A stretch of DNA of 64,000 nt from Syngnathus acus (Eukaryota > Chordata > Actinopteri > Syngnathiformes > Syngnathidae), in the NCBI RefSeq assembly GCF_901709675.1, contig NC_051106.1, forward strand, positions 8,442,001-8,506,000, in the 5' to 3' direction. The notes beneath the pieces were generated by a model. It was given only the letters and a program-made list of their open reading frames with translations. It searched no databases and was not told where the DNA came from. A program made the translations under genes and the position numbers. Each line of letters begins with the position of its first letter. Within the stretch, counting starts at the first letter, position 1. This document shows, piece after piece, positions 1-11,918 of the stretch.

Positions 1-1204
1 ACATGAGGGAAAAAAAAAAAAAAGTTCATCGATACAGTATTTCACTCCTGCCGCTTTTGTGGCCGTTTGCTTGAATGGGTGAGAAAAGTCATTGGCCCTC
101 GGGGGCCACGTGAATCTTTTGTGTGTCCGTGAGATGCTGGGAAATGCGACACCAAGGCTTCTGCGGTTCGTGCGTCACGCTGTACTTAACTTTTTTTTTT
201 TTGGCTTGCGCACCGTTCATTTGCAGGAAAAAAAAATGATGGAGTCCTTCCCATGCCCGTTTTGGTTTATTCTGAGCCATATCTAGGCCACTGGAGCCGT
301 GTTTACGTTTATTAGCGCCGTCATGTGGGTCGTGTGACAAAAGAGGGTTTGTTTTCAATTTCCAAGGTCGTCTTCTGGCTTGAGGGGGTCAGACGATGAA
401 TGGGCCTCGTTTTCAGGATCGTCACGAGACATTTCGGATATGCAAACCTCGGCTCAGCCGCCTCATTTGCATATCATAAAAAGGTCATAAGGTTATGCTG
501 ATTCCATTGGTTAGGAAACAAAAGAGCTGTGTTCACTCCCATTACGGTGCAAACGCCCATTTTCTACCTGTGAAAATTAGAATTAGATTTAGAATTAGTT
601 TTGCACCAGACTTGTGAAAACAGAGCCCTAAATGTTTGCTAAGAGAACTTTGTGATTCACATTTGCTTGAACATGTGGTGAGCATGCGTTTTGAACATAT
701 GACCTACCAGCCGCTAACATTTTCATCCAGTCTCGTCTTGTTAATGCAATCTCATACGAGTCTTGTCACTGTCACGTTATCTCCATGTGGCATCAATAAA
801 ATCCGAAAATCATCGACAGAAACAACTTTCCAAACTCCAACCTTCCTCACTCTTCAGAGCTATCCCCTCAGTACTCCAAACTGGTCCAACTCTAATTTGC
901 CCAACTCCAAAACCCCTCCTCCTCCACCGAATACACTTTTCTAAGCCTAATCCTTCGCAAACCATCAAACCTTGACCCTGTTCATTCATTCAGTGCCCAT
1001 GACAAAATTAGGCTTAGCTGAGATGTATTTGAGCAACTTTGAAATTCAAGCCTCGGAACTACATTCCGATGCGTTGGATAGAAGGAAAAATATAAATAAA
1101 ATGAACTCACCACAAATGGGCATCCACCAGTTAGCTGCGTCCCTGCTGCTCTGCATTGAAACTTTGGCTAGAGTGCAGACAGTGGAGGACAATGAAAGGG
1201 GAGG

Positions 1205-1205
1205 A

Positions 1206-1236
<31 letters not shown>

Positions 1237-1363
1237 ACATAGCTGTGGGGAGGCTCTGTTGGGTGGGGCTGGTCCCTTTGCAGCTGCAGCCCCGCAGAGA
1301 CGGACGGGCCTGACTCACATGTGCAAATAAACCACTGCTTCACCACTGTGCACTGTACTGTTT

Positions 1364-1404
<41 letters not shown>
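1205..1404. repeat. Two GT microsatellites
   Basis: Perfect (GT)n tracts lie at about 1205-1231 and 1366-1404, separated by unique sequence. Short open frames rich in CVCV or THTH across them are artefacts of the dinucleotide repeat. Confidence 0.95.
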
Positions 1405-1405
<1 letters not shown>

Positions 1406-2429
1406 TGTAGCGGGCTGGTGTGTGTTTATGTGTGCAGTCAGAGCACAGCCATGTGTCACGGCTGACTCTCGACCATTTACGACTCCCTCAGCCGGTGTAA
1501 AACTTTCTCGTGTTTGACCTGCACATGAAAAAGTCGCAGAGACAGGAAGTGTTCAGAGTGAGAGGGCTATAAATACAGCTTTAAAGACTGTGTGTGCGTA
1601 AAAAAAAAAAAAAAGGCCAAAAATATTTGTGGCTAATTAGAATTCAATGAATGTCAACCTTTTTTTTTAATATGGTGACTTTGGACTGTCTTGCTGTACT
1701 GTACATATATTTACTTACACTTTCCAATTTTAAATCCAGCAGGTGGCCAGCAGATGGCAGCAAATACTTTCTTTCTGAATGAATGACCACTGCTTCAATC
1801 CTCGTTTCTAAAGAAGATCTAGAAAATGTCAGTGAATACAAAGTGTCATCATATTGATGGCCCTTAAATCAGGCTGGCATGCCATGTCTAGTATTAGGTA
1901 TTGACCTGGATTGTAATTTACATTTCCAGTAAAGCCCCTTGACCTCTGGGCCTCTAATCTTAACCTCGGAAAACAAAGATTAGGGCAACAATAGCGGTCT
2001 CGGATAGGCGGGGAGGTCAATAGTGCCTAAGACCTTACGATGCACTCAGACCCGGCGACATGGGCGGGCAATAAAGGGCCGTGACCACCCACCAACATTC
2101 AAGTTTTTTAATTTGAATGACAAAACATTCAAAAGTATTGACCTCGTATAAGACGGAGGTCTGGGTGCACTTCCTGCCAGAAAGAGCTCTTTTTCCATCT
2201 GGTGACACAGCGGCCAACAGCTCGGCGCCCCGGCATGTCGGCTCGTCCCCGTCGGTCGGATCTTTTCCGATCACCGTCAAAATGTTCCGGCCTGCGCCAG
2301 GAACGTCATCTGAGCTTTGATTCCTGCAGAGTTGGCGGGAATCATGCGACAGCGGAAAATGTCAAGGAGAGCAAATGGCTTCGTAAAACCTGACATGATC
2401 TTGGACATTAGACATACTGTAGCCGAACA

Positions 2430-2870
2430 TACAGTGGCGCCTTGAGATACAAGTGGCTCGACGTTTTTTTGAGTTGGTCAGCTTTTTATTTCGACTTGAG
2501 TGCAAACTGTGAGCATCTTCAAATTGTTTATTGCTGTTAAAATGGAGTGTCAAACTAAGAAAAAACACAATTTGTGTATTTAAAACAACTGATAGCTTAG
2601 CCTTTAGTTGGGTAGCTTAATGCTAACACACCATAGGCGTGAGCTAACAGTTATTTGCCAGTGTTAAATCTCTTTAAGCAACGAATATTTCAACACAAAT
2701 GTCACAGCAAACAGACCATATAACATTAGTTATTTTTTTTTCACTATTTCCAAAACAGTAATCAAAAGTTATAAAACAAGAGAGATTAAACTCACATAAC
2801 TAGTTGAGTATTACGCTGCAATTTGTAAAAGATACTCACTATGTAGCCAAAAAATGTGAATAGAGAGCAG
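2430..2870. repeat. Dispersed interspersed repeat, copy 1
   Basis: The segment starts with a variant of GGCGCCTTGAGATACAAG, continues with repeated blocks containing TTAATGCTAACA and GAGCTAACAGTTA, and then TTTAAGCAACGAATATTT. The same blocks in the same order recur at about 51700-51910, so this is a dispersed family. The element class is not clear from sequence alone. Confidence 0.6.
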
Positions 2871-5494
2871 CCAGAGATTAAAGGGAATGTGAGGGACACT
2901 CTTAAGTAGATTAAGAGGCCAGACAGGAGGGAGAGACCAAACCATTTGTCTCCACCATTAAATCTTGCAAATCTGATCGGGGGGGTTTAAACAACAACTC
3001 TCATTTAGAGGCAGGTCTTCGGACAATAAAATGCCTCTTGATTCAGTGGTATGATTTACTGCGGCGGCAGCCCCGCAGCATCTGGATTGTCCCGACTCTT
3101 TGAAGCATGCTTAATGCAGCCCGCGCTCAGGCCAAAAAGAGACGCGGCGCTTTTTAAATGTCACTTAAATTACCCGCATGGAAATCTAGCTTGCGCTGAA
3201 GCGGCTCTGAACGGAGGGTTGCTGCGGTGGGGAGGGCAGATTGTTCCCATCTCATGGAGCATTATTAATTCAGGAAAGCTAAAAAAAAAAAAAAAAATTA
3301 TCGAAATCAAAGTTTAAGAGCAGGATTGCAGTCGTGTTTGCTTTTGTTGAAACCGCTTGCGATTTGGGCCGGTTCTCAGGTGCGGGTGTTTCAATTTTGC
3401 AGAGGTCGCCAAAAAGACAATTATTGTCCGATTCCAGGAGGTTTTAGTCATCGGTTTGCGCTTCGGCGGACAGCAGCTCGTATCGTTATCATATCACAAG
3501 TCTCAACGTTGCTGACAAGACAACTCGGCCGTGATGCTCCCGTAAGGCACGTCGGCGCAGGTCAAGGGCGACAGTCGAGAAATACGAAATGATAGAGCCG
3601 TGTGGAGGCGGATGGAAAACAAGTGCTGGTCACATTTGGTGTGGAAAGAAAAGCTTGGGGTCATTTTTGAATACAAAAACAAAACAGATCAGAGCCATAG
3701 ATGGGGGGGGAAAAAATCCGTGACAAATTTAAGCTTGGCACACTTTCAATATTGTGAATCAAAGTGGATTGGTGAATAGAGAGTTATTTGGAATGCAGCC
3801 AAATAGACATTTCCACTTTCGAACCAGCATCTCATTCCCAACTGGAGGATCCTTAACCGCAAACATGGCGCTCATGTGATGTGCTACGACAAAACAAGAC
3901 AAGAGCGCTCTGGCTCGTTGGAACACGCGTTTCCTGACAACCTAAAATGTCCCCGCAGAGCTGGGTGGAACCTTCAGCTTCCGAGCAGATTAACCTCTCG
4001 GATGCGCCATCATCTGGTTCACGGGGGGCACCGTGCCTGTCTATCATGGTTATGGCGACGGCGGCCGTTAATGGATGCTAACCGCAGCTAGCCAAGCGTG
4101 CGCTGACTTCATAAGAATTGTATGAAGCTTTTCTGCCTTAATAGGTTTCGCTGTCATTCTTGGAGATCTCTCGCGCTCTCTGTTGTACTTCTACATATCA
4201 GACTACATTGGTGACCAAAATTTGGTCAGCCATTTGTCTTGTACAGTTATTCTCAAACTAGGCATCGCCCCTGCAATAAGTGAAATTCGCAATTAAAATA
4301 CTCTCTCGTGCGTATTTTTATCGCAATTACAGCACTTCAATTATGAAGGCCTATAAATACTTAAAAACACATTTCAACACAAAATATCACAACTGGAAGA
4401 GTTCAATCTGTGCATCTATTTTTAGCTTACACAAATATGTGTATTTCTGCTTGAGTACAGAGCGCAAGTACTAAGACCAGACTCAAAATGGAGTCATGCA
4501 TGATACACTAAATTGTTTATGACCACGAGACATCATCTCGTTTCACATTTTTTCTAGACAGTCAGTTGTTCATGAATAATTCCTAATTAGCATCTTCGAG
4601 GTACACTAAATGCTTATTCACATGACTGCTATCGCATAAAACTAGAGTGTACATTTGAGAATTTACATGGTCGCTACACTTAAATTGTCCTCTGGGCTTC
4701 ATTAGCGCAAATGGCGGAGAAGAAAGACGAGCACAGATGCACATCAAACTTTTAATGTGTGCACGTGAAGTGATTTTCTCACATGAACTGACGCTGAGGT
4801 GCATTTGGGATTTGGACTAACAGTGAGTGGATTCATTTAACTCAAAGGCTACTAAAAGAAAAGATAACACACAAGGAGAAAGTCCAAATAACAAAAAATC
4901 CAGATGGGGCAGTGACATCCGAGCCAGTGAAGACATAAAATCTGACTTTAGGTCAAATCACAAGGGTGTCTTTATTCCTATGGCCATGCGGATGTCGTAA
5001 AAATCTCTCTCTTTGGATCTATAAATCTGGAAACTAAAGGAACTTGAAGAATGTCTCTTTCTCTCGCCGGTGAAGCGAACCGACGCTAACGTTAGCCACC
5101 ATATGAATAACTATGGGGAAAAAAAAGAAAAGTGAGGCAAACATTTGAGAATGCTAATTGTGCTTGACTTTAGATGTTCTGTTGTGTTAGGCCAAGTCCA
5201 AGTTCCAGTTGTCATGAAGTGAGAGCGACTAGTGTGCCGCAACTTGACGGCCGAGGCATTTTGACAACACTGTCACACATTAGCATATAAACATCAGAGG
5301 AATAGACTTGGGACGCAAATAGCTGCAGTCTGCCTGCAGTAAAACATACACGCATGTGCGCACAGTCCTCTTCTTTGATCACCACTAAAATCACGTGACG
5401 TGATCACGCATTCCAAGAATTAATATGGCTCGGAGGGGAGACAGTGGATATAAAAAGGCTACACATCCTTAATCCAATGCCAGTTTTTGTTGTG

Positions 5495-5495
5495 G

Positions 5496-5523
<28 letters not shown>
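5495..5523. repeat. AT microsatellite
   Basis: Uninterrupted (AT)n tract followed by A-rich and AAT-repeat sequence. It lies 45 bp from a short repeat end at 5568-5586 and may be part of the same inserted element. Confidence 0.9.
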
Positions 5524-5529
<6 letters not shown>

Positions 5530-5567
5530 AAATAATAATAATAATCTCAAAAACCTGGCTTTTAAGT

Positions 5568-5586
5568 AGGGGTGTGTAGACTTTTT
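5568..5586. repeat. End motif of a dispersed repeat
   Basis: The motif AGGGGTGTGTAGACTTTTT is the reverse complement of most of a motif at 24346-24366. Such a motif beside a microsatellite is typical of short non-autonomous fish transposons; the other end of this copy was not delimited. Confidence 0.45.
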
Positions 5587-7586
5587 ATAGCAACTGCATA
5601 TCAGGCTACGTAAGTTGACTGGCTTCACCCCCCCTTACAAAAAAAAAATCCATTTGCAAGGCCAGCCATCTGCTTTAGCCAGAAGATTAAAATCAGAATT
5701 TATTTGCAGAATGACTTGGCTGGTGTTCAATAAATCTACTGTGCTCCAAAGTGACATTGTCATGGTTTGTTCCGCTTCAAACTACCTGACAAGACCTGCG
5801 AGCATTAGAACATCTGAGCTTTACATGGGGTTAAACAGAGTTTATAAAAAGTGTCAGGTGTGTGCCGATTCACATCCCGCAGGAGATTGAATGTGACACA
5901 TCCCCAGTTTTAAGAGGGTGTGCACACTTAAGCAACCTCCAACTTGGAACATTAGCTTGTTTAGCGAGCCACAGCAAATCGGATCAAAACCTGCTGCATT
6001 AAATGGTCATGAGCGATTGCTAACGTAGCATTGCTGAGCTCGTGATTGATTTCAATGATGCATGTTGTTAAATGGAGGGAGGGAAACGCACAGCTTCGCT
6101 TGGACTGCTCCATTGCAACACTCAATATTTCACATCAACTATTACTTAGATATATTTAGCTGCGGCGAGAGCGGCCATATTGTTTGCTGAGACTTCACAA
6201 TCGAATTGTGTCATCGTTAAGTCCAAATAAAATATCTTGGGCTCGTCTACGTCTTTTTGGTGTCATTTCATGAGACAGTTTTACAAATCTGTTGTTTAGC
6301 CCGCAGTTAACTTTGGGTCAGTGAAAGGCTAAAAGGATTATACACTAAAGGCAATTTTCCATTTTGTAGTGTAAATGTGCCATGACACAATCCCCCGCCG
6401 GTCACGCTTGACCTTTTTATGACCCCGATGACGTCACGCGCGAAAAGCTGGGCGGCGTTCTTCGGCTCGTTACGGCTCGGATACGACTTTTGTCCATTCG
6501 CGTGAGCTCTGGTGTCACATAGCTCGCAATATACCTGACCTTTGGGGGCATTGGAGATCCTATCGGGGGGGAACGCCGTGCATCAAATTCCCGCGGTGAG
6601 CGGATGTCCAGTATCGTACAGTTTGACCTATTTTAATGCGGTCTTCCTCCCGATGGCAGGAGAAAGACTTCCTTTCTTAAATTTTTATTTTTTTTAATCA
6701 CACTAGTGAGCTTCTAAACTGGATCTGCACTGCTCATTCCGTAGAATAATCGGCCAAATTCGGGCCGATGTTGAGCGATAATCGAACGATTTAATCGGGA
6801 GAACAATTCATCGGTCGGGCCCTCCTGCTAAGAATAGAAAAATATAAATTGTGACAAATATGGGTCAGGGATTATGGTCTGGGATTTACATCAGACATAC
6901 ACCATAAATACAGTATGAGAACATATGCATGGTACCACTTCGAGGCGATGTAATGTCAAGTTCGTCTTTCGTTTTTATATTTGGGTTCATACCACGCTAT
7001 ATCTCTGTCTCCATGAAGTGATTTATAAAAAAAAATTAAGCCCATGTCGCCCAGCCCTACTGGGAAGTGTTTTAGAAAGCATAATAAGAGCCAATTATTG
7101 CACTCCTCCTTTAAGAGTGTGAACGAAGGACAGCTTCAAAGAAAATTGCTCCTCATTGTGATGAGGCACCAAAGGCTTTCTTTCATACTTTTCAACTTCC
7201 TTTCCTCCCTGCTCGGCCTCATGAAAAGCGTGTAAGGGAAGGAAAAAAAAACCCCTGAGAATATTCATCGTCTAGCAAAGGATGGCGGGACAAGTTCAAG
7301 CCAGCAGGGTTCCTCTCACAGTGTCAATGGACGCTGGCGAGATGGAAGCCCTGCACAGGCAGCAGACAGCTGGCTCTGCTTTTGTCTGTTTTGTTCAAGT
7401 AGCGTTTCAACTCATCTGAATAGAAGGGTTTTGCTACAAAAAAAGAAAAAAAAAAGAAAAGCGGCCACAGTTTGGGGACTATTACATCCTTTGGAAAGAA
7501 ACATAAAATGATGGAGAAAATAGATCTAAGCCCCACATTCCAAGATTATTATTTTGACAACATTTTATATATATTTTTTTGCCTAC

Positions 7587-8030
7587 CTTATGGCTGTACG
7601 GTGCTTCTCCGAGGTCAATCCCATCCTTGGCCAGTTTATCCCGAATGAGGACCTTGAGCTTGAGTTTGGGATAGGTGACAAAGTCGTTACAGTCCGTCAA
7701 TCTTGGGTCATGATTTCCTGGACAGGATGGGCGGTGTGTCCCTCTAACATGGTTCTCCTTCCTGCCCTGGTTCTCTATCTCCTGTTGGGGTTCCAGTGTG
7801 AAGTAGAACCCCGGTGCCTTCCTGCCATCGGAGTTCCTCAGCTGCCGGACGGCGGCCAGCAGCCTCTGGCGGTGGTACTCCACGTGGACCCCGATGGCAT
7901 CCAGGTCAGGTCCGCCGATCTGCTTGCAGACCTCCAGGTCGTCGTAGCCGTTGTCCAGGAAGGCCTCCATGTACTGGGCGAGGTGGAGCCGTGAGAGCCA
8001 GTCCAGCACCAGGTTGGGGCCCTGGGTCAT
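7587..8030 (-). CDS. samd5: Sterile alpha motif domain protein 5, first coding exon (partial)
   Basis: This is a single exon of 148 codons, read leftward from the ATG at 8030 to a consensus donor after CATAAG at 7587. Residues 5-65 form a SAM domain, with LDWLSRLHLAQYMEAF, then the YDDLEVCKQIG motif and DLDAIGV, a protein-protein interaction fold. A basic conserved block around FVTYPKLKLKVLIRDKL closes the exon and, with the N-terminal SAM domain and FYFTLEPQ, fits SAMD5 better than SASH1. An in-frame ATG at 8048 is an alternative start; 8030 was chosen because it sits directly before the domain as in human SAMD5. The final small exon should lie to the left and was not found in positions 1-7586. 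Its neighbour stxbp5 is also its neighbour in human 6q24, which supports the identity. SAMD5 has no well-established biochemical function. Confidence 0.85.
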
Positions 8031-9117
8031 CCTGGCTGCAAGGTGCACCTAGCCCACCACCTCTACCATTACATCAAGGCTAGTAACTCCAGTTAAGGTC
8101 CTCCAGCAATTTATGTAATCTTCTAAATTGTATTTTCTCAGCTACCCTGTACGAGTCAATCATGCCCCCTTTTAGCCCTGGGAAGGGGAAAATTCTGGAG
8201 CCATGTCTGATCACCACCAAGTCCTTAGGGCCATCTGAAAGCATCCTGGAGAAATGTTCATTTATCTGAAACTAGTTGATGCCTATGTGTAAAAATTCTC
8301 ATTACCACCCACCCACTTTAGACATCTCAAGGGAGCACAACTCGCATCATCGCTTCAGGACGTCGGTCACTTTTTGGACAGTGAGAACTAGCGTCGTCCG
8401 AGTTTCGTGAGGAAGTACAACGATTTCGGGACAAACCTCCGCTTGGGAAGTTAACTATCGGCTAAATTTAACACGGGACACCGTGACGAGGTGCCTTTAC
8501 ATACGCTGAGTCTATCGGCTTTATGATTTTTATTCGGCGACGGACGGCGCCCAAAAATTGTGGTCACCTACTAAAAAAAAAAGACATGTAGCGCCAGACA
8601 CGACGCGCCGGTAGCGGTTAATAATCAACCAGGAGCGAGAATTCGAAAAAAGACCAAAAGGCAGTTCAAAACTTATCTTCAGCGTCGTGTCTTGTCGTTG
8701 TTCCTCGAATTCAACTTTGCTCGTCCGTCTCACTCCGCCGTGGTCACCGTGAGGAGGAGAATGATGATGCTCTGTCTCATGTGTGTACCGTAGTGTTTAA
8801 TCCAGCCGAATGAACTAGCACAGACGTGTTTTGGCGCCACCCGCAGGGCATTCTGGGAACTGTAGGCGAAAGGCTTTCAATAGTTGGAAATCCTGTAAAA
8901 AATAAAATACAAGAAACTTGTGTTCTGTTCTAAAATACAAAACAAGCACATTAAACTGACTTATATGATTAAAATACAACCTGCAATAAAAGAACACATG
9001 TAACAAAAATCCAAATATATTAAATATGAATAATATGAGAAATATAACATCAAGCGATTGTCGTTTTTTTCCCCAAAAAGAAAAACAAGACAGAGAGCAT
9101 CACTAGTTCTTTTTAAC
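8031..9117. other. Spacer between samd5 and the stxbp5 3' end
   Basis: This stretch should contain the samd5 5' UTR and promoter. It has moderate CpG content at about 8340-8760 but no clear TATA box. No coding exon was recognised; the minus-strand open frames at 8530-9006 have no family resemblance. Confidence 0.4.
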
Positions 9118-11918
9118 ATTTATTTTACATTGCACAGTTATATCTACAGTGTAATTGTTTGTGGCAGCAGATTAAGTGAGTGGGAAATTCATCTTTAATA
9201 AAACTGTACAAAAATGAGAAAATACTGCAACTCCACAGATATTCATCCCAGAAGACAGAGAGACAGACGATCAGATGTATGATGGATGGACGAGTGGGCT
9301 TGGAATCAAGACCCCCCCCCCTACCCACCATTGCACAGTGCTGTAAAGCCAAGCAAAAGCCTTTATGCAGCAGCGCGTTTGCAAAAGCCAGGAAAAATCA
9401 CACGCGCACTTACACGCCAATGTAAACATCTCGTTGAGTTTTTATTGTGAGTAAATACAAATGTCGAGATAATACGCGTTTGTAAACATGCATCCGTCAA
9501 TGTGCGAAGAGATATTATGGGCAGCCCCATTTTGTTTGGGGCCCGCTTTGTGTATCCCGAAGCACTAGAAAAGGCGAGGCCACAAAAGGTGGGAACAAAA
9601 AAGACGTATGTGTGTGTGTGTGAGAGAGAGAGAGAGACAAGAAAAAAAAAATACAACGCTCAAAGTTGAGGCATTCCATCCTAAATAATGAAATTTAAAG
9701 GTACTCCTTTGGAATATGATCGCACACACACAAACCTGCATATGTATGAACCTGAAAAACAAACCTGATGATAAGCAAATGACACAGGTTGGCAAATGAC
9801 ATAGAGAGACAAGCATAGATAAGTTCTGACGTGTTTTGGTCCTTTCACAACAACAAAAAGAGTAGAAAAAATAGTGCAAAACGCACATCACATGGCTGCT
9901 GCTTGTACTCAGTGGCTTTCAAATTGCGCTTCTTTGTGTCGTATTTGGCGTGAGGGAAGTTTTTACACACAAAAAGCGGGGAGAAAAAAAAAAAACCAAA
10001 AGCTTTGTTGCTTTGTCCTGTTTCACGGACTAAATTTAAGTCTTTTTTTGGGTGTGTCTGATTAGGCGAAAAAAAATAATTCAGAGTCATTGCATCCATG
10101 TAATTATCTTTGTTTTATATTTTAATGTGTTTTAAGGAAACAAAAACAATCAGCAAAAATTTGGAAAAAAATACATGCAACAAAAATTTGGCCAATTTTT
10201 GCTGATTTTTAAAGAGCTAATATCGGCCAGTAAGCTTGGCCGGCCAATCCATCATTCATTGGTTGAGCGTTACTTCATGAAATATGACAACTAAACTAAT
10301 TTTTTTTTTTTTTTTTTGAGCAAATAGATGAAAAAATAAATGCAAACACCATTGTCATGTTTCTGCAAATTTCCCCCAACCTATTGCACCAAATATACGG
10401 GCCAACGAAATGGGCAATAAATAATACTCAAAATTATGAAATTAATCTCTTTGGTGTTACACAGAAAAGGAAGATGGCTAGAATATCTCATCAAATTTGA
10501 GCTGTTTTCTTATTTACAATTATTTGGCAGCGACAAACGCGCACACAAAACAAAAATGTACGCAAATAGCAGCTCAAAGAAGAGTCAGGAAAAAGCAAAG
10601 TTGTAAATATTGGCTTCATACATACACACGTCCCTGAATATATGTATCCTCGCAAACACGCGGCTAAACAGCTAGCTTAGCATGGACGCGTCGGCAAAGG
10701 CAGAAAAGAGAACAAAGGCTGACTCAGAACGACCGACCGCCTGTGGAGCAATCAGTCGTAAATAACACAAGTAGTAATAAACCCGACAAGAAAAACAACA
10801 AAGCTCGCCAACCATCATCACACCAGAGTGAGAACGGTTGCTGAAATCAAAAGATACAGTTCCGCAATTTAATTCCTCTCACATAAAAGTCAAGAGCTTC
10901 AGGCTATTTCCAGTGTACTACATGGCAATTTTACGCACATCTGAAAAAATTGTCAGCATTTCCAAGAATTCTGCCTAATAGATGGACTCAAATGAGGTAT
11001 TCTTTTCAGCATGACGGATTAAGTGGGGGGGGAAATTGAATTAAATTCAAAAAGGTCAGGGTATTTCTCAGATGTGAAAGAGACTTCGGTGTGAACTCAA
11101 CATCTCCGGAAATTGTGTGCAATTATTTCATAATTAATACAAAGTAATGCCCGGCTAACCAACATCTTGTTAAATTACCTCATAAGCTTCTTGTGTGTCC
11201 TGATAAATAACAATTTCCATATATGATAAATAATCAAACAAACTTTGAACAACATTTTTGCATCATGATAAATGATGAAGTAGCTTTTTGAGTGCTCTGA
11301 TAAATAATTGAATAAATGTGCAGTGTGTCCAGCAAAAATAATCAACTTCTGTGTCCTTCAAATCAATGATGTGTGTCCAGATGAACCATCAAATAAACTC
11401 CCACCATACCCAAATAAACTTCTTGCGTGTCTCGATAAATAACCAAAATTAAAATCAAAGAAAGGTGACAACCTTTTTTTTTGGGAAAAGATGATGAAGT
11501 AGTTTACCACCAGCCCTTATTTGCTAGGAGGTACATCAGCTCCCGCTTCATATTCCTAAGTGCTTCAAAATGGCCGTTTCCTCACACAAAAGACAAAGAA
11601 AGACGGAATCCTTCAGACAGACGCTGACAAACTTGGATGATTGGACTTAAAAGATGGGGGGAGAGGTCACAGAATGCAATCGTCAGACTTCTCCTCCTCA
11701 TTTAGGTCCAAAACTGTGGTCCTTCGGCCAGCGAGGCAATGCAAAAATAATAATAAACGCAATTCCAAACAGCTCAGGAGAACCTTCCCCTCACGTGAGA
11801 ATTAGACAAGGATGACAAAGGATCTGCAGCTCCTCGGCCATATTAGCGCGCATGTGTGTGTGTGTGTGGTGTGTGATTACAGAGTCCCCAGTTCTCGTCC
11901 AGGCGTTGCCCGCCATCA
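9118..11918 (-). other. stxbp5: Probable 3' UTR of stxbp5
   Basis: The tomosyn stop codon is at 11919-11921 and no coding sequence is seen for 2.8 kb downstream on that strand. A minus-strand AATAAA lies at about 9118-9124, a plausible polyadenylation signal, although other A-rich hexamers occur nearer. The stretch is AT-rich and includes a degenerate repeat array at 11150-11460. The UTR length is inferred, not shown. Confidence 0.4.
11150..11460. repeat. Degenerate tandem array, unit about 40-50 bp
   Basis: Variants of CTTCTTGTGTGTCCTGATAA followed by ATAATCAAATAAAC recur about six times, for example near 11185, 11235, 11295, 11345, 11390 and 11420. Units differ by substitutions and small indels, so this is an old minisatellite inside the putative stxbp5 3' UTR. 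Confidence 0.6.

Larger units (their letters stand above)
1..7586. other. Non-coding region left of samd5 exon 1
   Basis: No exon with convincing homology was found here on either strand. Because samd5 is read leftward from 8030 and its last exon was not found, this stretch is probably samd5 intron 1, but it could include intergenic DNA. It holds GT and AT microsatellites, a dispersed repeat at about 2430-2870, a short repeat end at 5568-5586 and AT-rich filler. The open frames present are short and look like chance. Confidence 0.5.

Noticed and set aside
1-7586. Second exon of samd5
   Set aside because: No short minus-strand exon resembling the mammalian C-terminus with a valid acceptor was found.
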